Origin: Byssothecium circinans
Taxonomy: Eukaryota; Ascomycota; Dothideomycetes; Pleosporales; Massarinaceae
Reading direction: 5' to 3'
DNA length: 64,000 nucleotides
NCBI GenBank assembly: GCA_010015675.1
Contig: ML977025.1
Coordinates: 214,188-278,187 of the forward strand
Part shown: piece by piece, positions 44,063 to 53,992 of the stretch
How positions within the stretch are numbered: the stretch's first letter is position 1
Layout: the number at the start of each line of letters is the position of its first letter
Translations under genes and position numbers: made by a program
Notes under the pieces: model-generated
Database searches by the model: none
What the model was told of the DNA's origin: nothing
Seen by the model: the letters and a program-made list of their open reading frames with translations, nothing else

Positions 44063-47000
44063 ATGACCGACGCTTTCGCACAACCGATTGCCCACATCAA
44101 AACCGAAGACGAAGCGATGCAATCAGCCACGCAGCAGGACTTTGACCCGCGCCAACGCAGAAGAAATGCCTCTGACCTTAATGACGAAGACATGGCCGAT
44201 GTACTTGCCATCCTGCATCCTGCATCGCCTAATGCCATCAAGATCTTAGAGCACACAGTTGAAGCCTGTCCCGAATACGTGCTGTTCCGCAGATCCTTCG
44301 ACTCTTGCTCTAGTCACATGGAAGAGCAGGGGACGATTATCATTGGCCAGAATGACGGACGATTCGTCCAAGGCTCCCACACAAGCGCAGACCTTGTCCT
44401 ACGCATGTCGGCCGCGAAGAAGCTCAAATTTCCCAACCGCGGCTTCGTGTTTGGTCGATATCGGGATAGGTCAGATATCGTGTTCTACCCGGACTCGGAA
44501 ATCTTGTACAGCAGACAGCACTTCCGCATCTACCTGAACTCTGACGCTATTCTCATGATAGAGGATATTTCCACAAATGGTACTCTTGTGGATGATCATT
44601 TACTGAAGAATCGCAACCCGCGGCTTCCCAAAGTTCGGATGCTCAACTCTGGATCTATAATCACCCTTGCAACGCCAGGTGATGCAGAGGCGATCAAGTT
44701 CGTCGTCCGAATTCCATCCCGAGATTCGCACATGGACCGTTTCCAGAAGAATATCCGAAAATTTCTCACCGAGTGCGCTACCGGTGAGGAGAGGGCAATG
44801 AGTGAGGAGAAGGCAATGAGTNNNNNNNNNNNNNNNNNNNNNNNNNNNNNNNNNNNNNNNNNNNNNNNNNNNNNNNNNNNNNNNNNNNNNNNNNNNNNNN
44901 NNNNNNNNNNNNNNNNNNNNNNNNNNNNNNNNNNNNNNNNNNNNNNNNNNNNNNNNNNNNNNNNNNNNNNNNNNNNNNNNNNNNNNNNNNNNNNNNNNNN
45001 NNNNNNNNNNNNNNNNNNNNNNNNNNNNNNNNNNNNNNNNNNNNNNNNNNNNNNNNNNNNNNNNNNNNNNNNNNNNNNNNNNNNNNNNNNNNNNNNNNNN
45101 NNNNNNNNNNNNNNNNNNNNNNNNNNNNNNNNNNNNNNNNNNNNNNNNNNNNNNNNNNNNNNNNNNNNNNNNNNNNNNNNNNNNNNNNNNNNNNNNNNNN
45201 NNNNNNNNNNNNNNNNNNNNNNNNNNNNNNNNNNNNNNNNNNNNNNNNNNNNNNNNNNNNNNNNNNNNNNNNNNNNNNNNNNNNNNNNNNNNNNNNNNNN
45301 NNNNNNNNNNNNNNNNNNNNNNNNNNNNNNNNNNNNNNNNNNNNNNNNNNNNNNNNNNNNNNNNNNNNNNNNNNNNNNNNNNNNNNNNNNNNNNNNNNNN
45401 NNNNNNNNNNNNNNNNNNNNNNNNNNNNNNNNNNNNNNNNNNNNNNNNNNNNNNNNNNNNNNNNNNNNNNNNNNNNNNNNNNNNNNNNNNNNNNNNNNNN
45501 NNNNNNNNNNNNNNNNNNNNNNNNNNNNNNNNNNNNNNNNNNNNNNNNNNNNNNNNNNNNNNNNNNNNNNNNNNNNNNNNNNNNNAGGAGAAGGCAACGA
45601 GTGAGGAGAGGGCAATGAGTAAGGAGAAGGCAACGAGGGAGGAGAGGGCAATGAGTGAGGAGAAGGCAACGAGTGAGTTAACGCCACCACCCTAATGCAC
45701 GCAGCTAAATCGCGGAAAGTTTCGCAGCGGCGTGGAAAGCGGCACGGCGGACCGACCATGAAGTGGGATGGAGGCGCTCGGTACAACATCATAGGTATGC
45801 AAGCATACTTGGATGTTATGCCTAAAAAGCTCATATCATATAGGTCTGATCGGCGAAGACTCACTTAGTGCTGTCTACTTGCTCGCTACGAAAACGGACG
45901 GCAAACTCCTCGCAGCGAAAAAGCTCGAGAAGCAGCAATGTAACAAGGGCAGGGTCGACAACGAGATGAGGATTATGCAAAGTATAAGGCACCCGAACAT
46001 CGTTGAGTTCGTGGAGCATCATGATCAAGGCGACTTCGTCTATATTATCATGGAGTTCGTTCGCTATGGCGATTTGCAGGGCTACCTGAAGAAAAATGGC
46101 CCCATGAAGGAGCCACTGGTGAGGACAATGGCGCAACAAATCCTGAGTGCGCTAAGCTACATTCATCAATCAAAAATCGCCCACCGCGATGTAAAGCCGG
46201 ATAATATCCTTATCGCCAATTTAGATCCTTTTGAAGTTAAGCTATCCGACTTCGGCTTATCAAAGATCGCTAAGCACGATGAGACGCTCCTTGAGACGTT
46301 TTGCGGGACGCTTTTGTACCTCGCCCCAGAGGTCTACCCTGACTACAACACAATGTCCACCAGGGGAACAAAGCGTCGGCGCGGCTACAACTCTTCTATC
46401 GATATCTGGTCATTTGCAGCAATGCTGTGGTGTTCGCTCTGCAGTGAGCCACCCTTCAGGGGAATAGTAGACGGAACAGGCAAGGGCATGTACGACAATA
46501 TCATAAACACTCGCTTAGACCCAGGTCCTCTGCGCAAAGCCGGAGTTTCGGAGACGTGTATCGATTTTCTATTTCGAATGCTTCAGACTGATCCTACATG
46601 CCGGGCTACAGAGCGAGAGTGTTTGGACCACCCATGGCTGAATGACAGCGCCACAATCCCGGCCAACCCGACTTTTCAGTCTATCGCGGAAGAGGATGAA
46701 TCGGACGAAGCCGAACGATGGCTTTCCGAACTGAGCACCCGCGAAAAAATATCAGAATACTCTCGCTGTCCATCCCCTTCTGCCTTGGCTGAAGCTTGCG
46801 GCTGGCAGAATGGCCTGGATAAGTTTCTCTGGGACAGAAACACCGAGACCGAATTGAAGGTGGACAGGGAATTAGGAAGGGGAATCTCAGGCGACGTTTT
46901 CAAAGTAACTGCACTGGAGTCTACTTCGTCAATGGCGCAGAAGATTGTTTACATCCGGCAGGTCTGCCGTCGGGCCGATGAGCAGAGAGCCTATGACGAA

Positions 47001-47699
47001 GTCAAGAACATGAGAAAGCTCTTCGACCACCCTCATGTCATCAAGGTACTAGGCTGCTATACCGCTTTGAACGGCCGTTTTGTGAGCCTAATGTATCCTG
47101 TGGGAGACTATGACTTGGCATATTTCTTGAGCAACAAAGAGCGGGAATTCTCCGACGTATCCCGCATGCGGAAGTGGTTCTCGTGCCTAGCATCGGCTCT
47201 CTTCTTCATCCACGCCCAGAACATCCGTCACGACGATATCAAACCGCAGAACATCATTTGTCGGAACACACAGATATTTTTCACGGATTTCAGCTCCTGT
47301 CGGGAGATGCTGCCGGGCCACACTTCGACCGAGACTGCTGCAACGGGGACTAGGCTGTACGCCGCACCAGAAGCCATGCCTGGCGAACACAACGATTTTG
47401 AGACACGTCACGGTACCAAATCGGACGTCTTCGCACTCGGAATGGTCTTTGCCGAGATGTACACCATTGTTCAAGGGGAAACAGTCTTGGCATTTCACAA
47501 GCACCTTTTCGGATCCAAGCCACTCAAACCGTACTGGTCTGTCACCGACCGATTTTCCGCATGGTTCGTAGGAGGACTCGAGTCGCAAATGTTTTCGAAG
47601 TGCATAAAAGATATGATACACCCAAAACGACGAAAGAGGCCTAGCTCAGCAGAGCTTATGGATAGATTACCGCTATGTGTATGCAAGAACAAGGTCTAG
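44063..47699 (+). CDS. FHA-domain protein with two kinase domains, interrupted by an assembly gap
   Basis: Exon 1 starts MTDAFAQPIAHIKTED. An FHA domain lies at about residues 126-205 (FVFGRYRDRSD, LYSRQHFRIYL, DISTNGTLVDD), a phospho-threonine reader. The 18-bp minisatellite follows (peptide unit EE[R/K]A[M/T]S), then the N gap. After it are exons ending at 45672 or an earlier repeat unit, 45705-45794, and 45844-47699. Kinase 1 has AHRDVKPDNIL and LSDFGLSK (active-type) but a weak glycine loop. Kinase 2 (about 46845-47690) has a good loop, LGRGISGDVFKV, but reads RHDDIKPQNII and TDFSS: no HRD arginine, and Ser for the DFG glycine. FHA plus kinase recalls Rad53/Cds1, but the second kinase does not. 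Exact length is unknown because of the gap. Confidence 0.75.
44784..45672. repeat. 18-bp minisatellite inside the FHA/kinase gene
   Basis: Units of GTGAGGAGARGGCAAYGA are visible twice before the gap (44784-44819) and five times after it (about 45583-45672), with few substitutions. The length is a multiple of three, so the reading frame is kept. The unit begins GTGAGG or GTAAGG, a 5'-splice-site-like sequence, and the last one passes directly into a GTGAGT donor at 45673. Confidence 0.85.
44822..45585. other. Assembly gap (764 N) within the minisatellite
   Basis: Flanked on both sides by the same 18-bp repeat, so the missing sequence is most likely more repeat. The N length is not a whole number of units relative to the flanks, so it should not be read as a measured array length. 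Confidence 0.95.
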
Positions 47700-48662
47700 G
47701 CATACTTGCAATCGGGTACCCGACGAGACTTCCCCGGAGCACCAAGACCGCACAGATGCTATCTATCGTGAAATTCTAATCCGAGAGGATCGCAGGCACG
47801 TGGTTTCACAGTGCTCATGAAAGTAATCAGACGCATAACGCTTTTAATTCTCTTATATCTATATGTAGAAGAATTGCATAGATTATAATTCATAGTTATG
47901 AGGTTATCAACCCTAATTTCACGACGCCATGCAAAAACAGTTCCCACGCAAATGGTACTTACATGGACGATTACCGGGTTGGAATCCGGGCATAAAACAC
48001 CATATGGTGCCATTAAGGAGATCTTGGAACTTGTAACTAGCATAATTATAGCCTTCGTGGTAATAGGTCGCATGTCAAAGAGCAATCCTATATTTTCTTC
48101 AGATAGTAGATACTATATGTTCCAGGCTAACCACGTCACTACAAGTTGAAGAAGACTTCTAATGAATGCCAAGAGGCCGAAAAGCATGGAAAGAAAGACC
48201 TATAGTAGCCACTGTGAGCGCATTCCTTTCTGAAGTATGCCTCTCAAATCAAGAAACCATGGCATTCGTTGGTGGCGGACGTTTGATGATATCGTGAAGG
48301 TCTCCAAGGCGATCACCCCAATACGTGACCCCAAAGTCTGCTGTGAGAGGTCGAACGTATTCAGTCTACCTCCCTTGTCGACCAAAGCCGTGTTCACGGA
48401 TCATGTTTCTGAGAATGGACCTGGGGCTTCACTCTTACCATATTCTCTACGATAATTATATTACGTCTTACATGTCGGCTTTTGAGCTATGAACAACCAA
48501 AACAGGTCTTCAAACATTAGCGCTAACCTTGGAGCTACAGAAATTCTGGCTATCATTCCACTGGCAGCAGTGGCTAAACTGTGCTATAGAATCACCAAGA
48601 CTAATTATATCGTTAGGGTCCATTTTCTACCCCACCTTAACTTAGAATCTTTTGTCACGAGA
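47700..48662. other. Intergenic, AT-richer; no gene supported
   Basis: Open frames at 47898-48149, 48237-48455 and 48489-48740 lack motifs. Composition is lower in G+C than flanking genes, possibly an old transposon relic. Confidence 0.45.
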
Positions 48663-49066
48663 TTACGAGTTACAGTATACATCCTGTACGACAAATTCTC
48701 CGAGATGGTGCAGCATAGTTTGCATGGAGTCGTAGCCTAAAATCTTCTTCATCTGATCTCGAGCTAAGAAGACACTTAGTTGTGTCCCATCATACCATTC
48801 TTGCCTCGGTATAGCCTCCACCACAAACAAAACGACGGCGCTCTGATCGAAATCGCCCTCCACCATATCGGCCCTGTGAGCCTCGTATCCAGTGAAGGCA
48901 ATCTTTAGCTCATTGTTGAACCATCGCTTCGTTACAAGAAGATTTTGATCAGGATACAGATCTAGATAGTCATCCCTAGGTTCTGGTGTTGTGAACTTGC
49001 AAAGACCTTGAATGGTGGATCGAGTAAGGGGGGGGTTTTCATGACCAAGTCCTAGGAAATGGACAA
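48663..49066 (-). pseudogene. Orphan 3' coding block, about 134 aa, downstream of the C2H2 gene
   Basis: On the minus strand a frame opens right after a TGA near 49069 and runs to 48663. It includes FLGLGHENPPLTRSTIQGL, YPDQNLLVTKRWFNNELKIA and VVLFVVEAIPRQEWYDGTQL, which look like real protein rather than chance. It lies in a different frame from the end of the 1536-residue gene. A CTAG acceptor-like site sits at its start (near 49048). It may be a lost 3' exon, a frameshifted end of that gene, or the tail of a degraded neighbour. Confidence 0.45.
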
Positions 49067-52000
49067 TTCAGCTTTATCAGACTCTCGAACGTCGGCGATT
49101 TCAGCTTGATGTTCATGTTGGGGAGATGGAGCATCCACAGCTTCTTCCAGTGTGCCTACCGCATCTCCATGTTCGAGAATCCTCGAAACCCGATTGCGAC
49201 CGAATGACACCAGCGTTTTGTTCCCACTTTTGTGGAGATAGTATCCGTGCCACAGGCCTTGTTTCGAGCTCGCTTGTGTGACTGTGACGACTTGGCCTTC
49301 AAAAAGACTCAATCCATCTTGCAGAGGAACGCCTCGTTGATGACCACAAATAGAGCAGGTTGAGTTCGTATGATCAATCACTAGATTGTCGCAAGCACCG
49401 CATTGCCAAATTCGGTCCTGTATTTTGGGATATCCTAGCTGAGCATCTGATTTTGGAGGGACGACAATAGCTTTGAAAGGAATCGTCACTCCATGAGCTG
49501 GGAAACTGCCCTTCCTCAGCTTCTGAGATTGTGCGTAGTGACCGAAATAGCGTTTCTGTGAACCGTCTTCGAAACAATGTGAGACTGTAATGCCTTGGCC
49601 TTGGTCAAATCCTAACTCCATTTCGTCTTCGGCGATATATTCCTGGTGTGCGCAGACGAAAAGCGGTTCCGGTAAAAGTCTGTAACGTGGATCGGCAGGC
49701 TTTAGATCGGAAAAACTTCGCACCCAGTCGCGGTGGAACGTGACATATGTCACGTAGCCGGACGGATCGTCGTAAACACCTAACCATAGATACTGCGGTT
49801 CTTTGCGTGCTTGTATGACCGTGATGATGTCGTCATCGAGATGCCACAGGTCAGCGGTGACTCTCTCGGAAGTTTCCAAGTTACAATCGGGACACCAACT
49901 ACCCTCTTTTCTTATTTGGCTTAATAAACAACCCGGACAATAAAAGAGAAAAGAGCCCATATCGTACCACGAATCATGGATTACCTGGAAAGGAATTGTG
50001 ACAGCATCCCTAGGCAGATATCCCTGTTCCTTCACCTCTTCATGTCCATAAGATACTTCGTAGTATCCATAGTAGTACCCTGGCCTCACGGTTCCATTTG
50101 GCGATGATTCACTCACTTGAACATTACGACCGGGTACCAGATCCAGATGTGATTTCTTTCCACTGTGATACGTTCGATGAGCACGTGCGAGTAAGAGTTC
50201 TGATGAGTTTCGAGAGGAGCGAGGGTCTGTGAGTTCGACTATAGAGAATTCATCGTCATCAGACTGGTCGAACGATTTCTCATCAACTTGAGGATCTTCG
50301 TCCAGATTAAGATGACGGTTTTTGCCCTCTGATGTTGGAGTTGTACCGGAGTTTGGATTCAATAGTGCTTGTAGAGCTGCCACTTCATCGCTGTCGAGCC
50401 AACGGATGAACTTGACTAACCTCCCAGGAACTTTGCCAGAGTTGACTTTTCCCATCTCCAAATCGAGGACTATGCCAACATAGAAATCCACTTCGCCAAC
50501 ACGACCCATGAGATCTACTTGATCGTCGCAACCGAAACGCAAACCATCTGGCTGTGGCACGTCTTGGTCCTTGATTGCTTCAGCTTTGAATGGCTTAAAT
50601 GGACCGAGGGGTGACTGAAAGAAAGGCAATAAGAGATTTGCGTCATAGTCGTGATCAAGCTCACTGATCATTTCAGGCCATTCTTCTCGAACCGTTTGTT
50701 TGCACTGCAAATCGACTATAGTCATCGCTTCGTACCTAGCATTCTGGACGTCCCGGTTTGGTCCATAAAACTGCACCATCATGTGCGAAGTTGGCGAACT
50801 TTCGCTCATGAACGAGCAGTCCACTGCGCGCCGTGTTGCCAATGGAGTGATGAGGTTCTGATATTTGATAGCATGGTAAAGGCCTGTTTGGAACCGGAGC
50901 ATCAAACCGTTTCTACTCTCTAGTCCGCTTGAGTTGAGAAGCTCCTCTGCATCGTTTGCGGCCTTCACAGTATTTTCGAAGTGAGGTCCTAAGAAAACCA
51001 CCTTCCGCGGCAATGTGAGAGGCGCTGAGTGAGGGTAGTAAATGCAGACAATATCGAAAGAAGCCAGGATTTGAGCAAACGCAACCGATTTACGAAGAAA
51101 TGCATATTCCTCGCCAGATACATGTAGGACCGTCTTCTTCGTGGAAGGAACTTGCGGGGAAACACGTTCCTCTTCTCGAACATATTGAGCCGCAAAATGT
51201 ACAACATCCTCCGCTCCTTGGATGGTGAGTCGACCTTCTCGGGAAGATTCTATCAGGGCTCGCTGATGATGTGCGGTTTCAAACACAAGGTAAGTAGGGT
51301 AACTCTCAGGGTGTACGAAGATGAGCCAGAAGTCCTGAGAGACCTTCAAAGTTATCCATGCCGCATGAAGGGGAATTCTTTGAAAACCGCAGAAATCTTC
51401 TTTGGCAAAACCTTTGCTGTGGATGAGGAGCCTGCCTCCAGTTGAGATAGGGATACTTCGAACCAGTGATGGATCGTCATCGCTATGATTGGAAATTGGA
51501 CTAGCAGGCCTGGAACCCGTCGTAGCATTACGCATAGCGATGTATTGCATGTTTAATGCATGGATCTCTTGGCACGCAAGGTCAACTCCTCCCGACCCGC
51601 CGCTGATTGTCAGGTCCAATTTGTCCGTTTTACGGTCAGCTGTTTCAGAACAAGATATCTCGACATCGAACCTCTCCTCCAGGCGGGCGCAGAATGCGAC
51701 CTCAGTTTCGGTGAGTAAACTGCGATAAATGAAAGGATATGCAAACGTGATCTTCTTCCGCCGTTCATGGTTCTCCTGAGTGGTACGCCTCCACTTTTTC
51801 GCAAGTTTCATCGCCAACCACCATTCTCTTCTTTCGTAGCCCACGCTATCCTCTGCCTGGTTTCCGCCTCCTTTCATATACGCTTTGAGTAAATGCTGGT
51901 GAAGCTCAATCACATCATTAAACTCCGATCCATCAGACAATGGAGGCTTCCGTGAGAAGGTTGTGAGCCGCCACCAATTCTTCAAGGTCTTCCTGGTCAG

Positions 52001-53662
52001 ATACAGATCTCGTTCAGTCAATAGCGTAGAAGTTGTTTCGACATGTCCGAGATCGGGCTCAGCTCCAGCCTCTAAGTCGTCATCAGACCCATGGTAGTTG
52101 TCGTCTCCCTGTGATGTCCGTTCGGCACTTCTAAACGTGGCAATCGAAAGATTGGATCGCGAAGAGGCTTCTTCGATGGCGACATCTGAGGCCATGTCAT
52201 CATTGCCGCCTGGTGATTCGATGGGTATCGCGAAGAGCGCAAGTTGCTCCAGATGGGAAGCAAGGTGGCGCTTGAAGAGAGTGGGAGGTACCGCGATATC
52301 GGGAGTATTTCCCCTACTGTCGTAGCTTGGAAGTTCTCGGGCTCGCAGTCGATCGACCCATTCAGAACAGCAAGGACAGTCTTCTGCAGGTATCTGATCC
52401 AGAGGTTTCTGGCTGATTTTGAGCAGCGCGTGCTCATCTCCATCTTCTAGAAGCTCAGCATGCTGACGACGAGCATGAGCCAAGAATTTACTTTCCTCGA
52501 AGAAACTTGTGCTGGTGCAAAGGCGACAGAAATAACTGATGCGATGGTTCTGCATCTCATGTTGCCACCAATCGTTGATATTCCCGAACATTTTCCCTGC
52601 CGTACTGCAATTGGGGAACGTGCAGAGGTAGGATCGAAGGTCGTTGAACACATGCTTTCGCCAAAGTCGCTCCGATTTGAACTTTTTCATCCGGTGGCAG
52701 AAGGGGCATTCAAACTCTGGCCGGTTTCGAAGTTGGAGATCCTCAAGCTTCGGAATCCGAGACGAAGTAGAGGATTCCATGTCACCATCCACGGAGCGGG
52801 AAATGGTAGTGTAGGATTGTGCATCATTATCTGAATCTGGGTCTCCTTCAGTAGTCAGAATTTGGGGGGTGATTCGACCAGGCGCTAACGTTGTGGCCTT
52901 GGTGATATAAGTTGAAGGGCGGCTGGTTGAATCGCCTTGGGGGAGCGTGGTTCGCAATTGCTGGATGGAAGAAGGCTGGATTTCCGGAGCCATAGGAGGC
53001 TCATGCAGAGTTGACGCGCCTTCTAATTTGTCACGATGATCGTGAATATACTTGAGGTAGTGGCGTCGCTGGGTGATTGCGCTTCCCAATCGTTTCCGAA
53101 GCCAGTACGTTCCATCAGATGAGAGCTTTGGAAATTTTTCGCCTACATGACCGATATCAAATTGATCGTTGAAGCTGAAGCGGTTCTTGGTGAGAGCTTT
53201 GGCAAATAGATCCCTCGGTGCCGCCTGCCGGATAAGACTGGAGACACGGAACAGGCGTGCGATGCATGCGCCAACTTCTTGAAGGAGCTCATCTTCTTCG
53301 CTGATTTCATCGGCTTCTTGGTCCTCGTCGCCGCCTGCGATTGGTGAGGCAGGGGCTACTTCTCCTGGACGCTTTCCAGAAGCAATCTGCAAGAGTTCGC
53401 TCGCCACGTCGTTCAGGTTGGCCAGTAGCTCACAAATGTGAGAGAAGACATCTTCGGCTTCTTGTAGCCGTGACTCGAGTGATAAAGGAGACTCAGGCCG
53501 ATGAAGGCCGCCAATGTTTCCAATCCATAAACTGAGCCGATCGAGTTCTTCGGTGACTTGATCGGCAGATATGCGGCTACTTTGCGAGCCTGACAGTGCA
53601 GACGCAATACATTTTAGAGTCGTAAGGCATGAACGACACTGCTCCGATATTGGGGAGGCCAT
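49052..53662 (-). CDS. 1536-aa C2H2 zinc-finger and zinc-ribbon protein of an uncharacterised fungal family
   Basis: A single long exon. The helical N-terminus (about 1-110: LSLWIGNIGGLHRPESPLSL, VFSHICELLANLNDVASELL) resembles the N-terminal region of fungal C2H2 and STAND-associated proteins. Residues about 130-230 continue with RLFRVSSLIRQAAPRDLFAK. Several C2H2-like fingers lie at about 315-475 (FECPFCHRM, YFCRLCTS, CPCCSEW...HLASH). The centre is long and unassigned. Toward the C-terminus are two similar modules, each with a zinc ribbon: FYCPGCLLSQ...WCPDC near 1237-1257 and a RanBP2-like WQCGACDNLV...CSICG near 1415-1440, plus SH3-like beta segments. Likely nuclear or cytosolic. It is head-to-head with the HeLo-like gene, 330 bp apart. 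Function is unknown; a role in non-self recognition is inference from family and context. Confidence 0.7.
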   Translation of the reverse strand: MASPISEQCRSCLTTLKCIASALSGSQSSRISADQVTEELDRLSLWIGNIGGLHRPESPLSLESRLQEAEDVFSHICELLANLNDVASELLQIASGKRPGEVAPASPIAGGDEDQEADEISEEDELLQEVGACIARLFRVSSLIRQAAPRDLFAKALTKNRFSFNDQFDIGHVGEKFPKLSSDGTYWLRKRLGSAITQRRHYLKYIHDHRDKLEGASTLHEPPMAPEIQPSSIQQLRTTLPQGDSTSRPSTYITKATTLAPGRITPQILTTEGDPDSDNDAQSYTTISRSVDGDMESSTSSRIPKLEDLQLRNRPEFECPFCHRMKKFKSERLWRKHVFNDLRSYLCTFPNCSTAGKMFGNINDWWQHEMQNHRISYFCRLCTSTSFFEESKFLAHARRQHAELLEDGDEHALLKISQKPLDQIPAEDCPCCSEWVDRLRARELPSYDSRGNTPDIAVPPTLFKRHLASHLEQLALFAIPIESPGGNDDMASDVAIEEASSRSNLSIATFRSAERTSQGDDNYHGSDDDLEAGAEPDLGHVETTSTLLTERDLYLTRKTLKNWWRLTTFSRKPPLSDGSEFNDVIELHQHLLKAYMKGGGNQAEDSVGYERREWWLAMKLAKKWRRTTQENHERRKKITFAYPFIYRSLLTETEVAFCARLEERFDVEISCSETADRKTDKLDLTISGGSGGVDLACQEIHALNMQYIAMRNATTGSRPASPISNHSDDDPSLVRSIPISTGGRLLIHSKGFAKEDFCGFQRIPLHAAWITLKVSQDFWLIFVHPESYPTYLVFETAHHQRALIESSREGRLTIQGAEDVVHFAAQYVREEERVSPQVPSTKKTVLHVSGEEYAFLRKSVAFAQILASFDIVCIYYPHSAPLTLPRKVVFLGPHFENTVKAANDAEELLNSSGLESRNGLMLRFQTGLYHAIKYQNLITPLATRRAVDCSFMSESSPTSHMMVQFYGPNRDVQNARYEAMTIVDLQCKQTVREEWPEMISELDHDYDANLLLPFFQSPLGPFKPFKAEAIKDQDVPQPDGLRFGCDDQVDLMGRVGEVDFYVGIVLDLEMGKVNSGKVPGRLVKFIRWLDSDEVAALQALLNPNSGTTPTSEGKNRHLNLDEDPQVDEKSFDQSDDDEFSIVELTDPRSSRNSSELLLARAHRTYHSGKKSHLDLVPGRNVQVSESSPNGTVRPGYYYGYYEVSYGHEEVKEQGYLPRDAVTIPFQVIHDSWYDMGSFLFYCPGCLLSQIRKEGSWCPDCNLETSERVTADLWHLDDDIITVIQARKEPQYLWLGVYDDPSGYVTYVTFHRDWVRSFSDLKPADPRYRLLPEPLFVCAHQEYIAEDEMELGFDQGQGITVSHCFEDGSQKRYFGHYAQSQKLRKGSFPAHGVTIPFKAIVVPPKSDAQLGYPKIQDRIWQCGACDNLVIDHTNSTCSICGHQRGVPLQDGLSLFEGQVVTVTQASSKQGLWHGYYLHKSGNKTLVSFGRNRVSRILEHGDAVGTLEEAVDAPSPQHEHQAEIADVRESDKAELSIS

Positions 53663-53992
53663 GCTAGGTGGTGGCGAAGATCAGACGGCCGGGTGACTGT
53701 TCAGCCTTGCCTCGTATGACTGGGTGGTCGACTCTCGACGTCCGTCGGCATGACGCCAAAGAGATGACGGGCTGGATTGTGCATTCAAATTGCTTTACCT
53801 GATGGAGGTGGAGGCATCGCGATGCGTTGTGGGAGGCAAGATTTGAGGGATGTTGAGTGCTGTGGGGGCGGAGAAGGTGGGGAAGAACTCGCATGTGACA
53901 TTCCATCCCGCACAATGTCCGATGCCACCTCACTCAGCCTGGTGGCCGCTACACTCGCACCCACCTCACCTCCCAACAATACCACATGAGCG
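53663..53992. promoter_or_regulatory. Shared divergent promoter of the C2H2 and HeLo-like genes
   Basis: Only 330 bp separate two opposite start codons, so both transcripts must use this segment. It contains GGTGGAGGTGGAGG-type purine tracts near 53803-53816 and no TATA box. Co-regulation of the pair is inferred. Confidence 0.55.

Noticed and set aside
44822..45604. Open frames running through the N block
   Set aside because: Unknown bases cannot stop a frame; the true frame after the gap is set by the repeat and the 45705-45794 exon.
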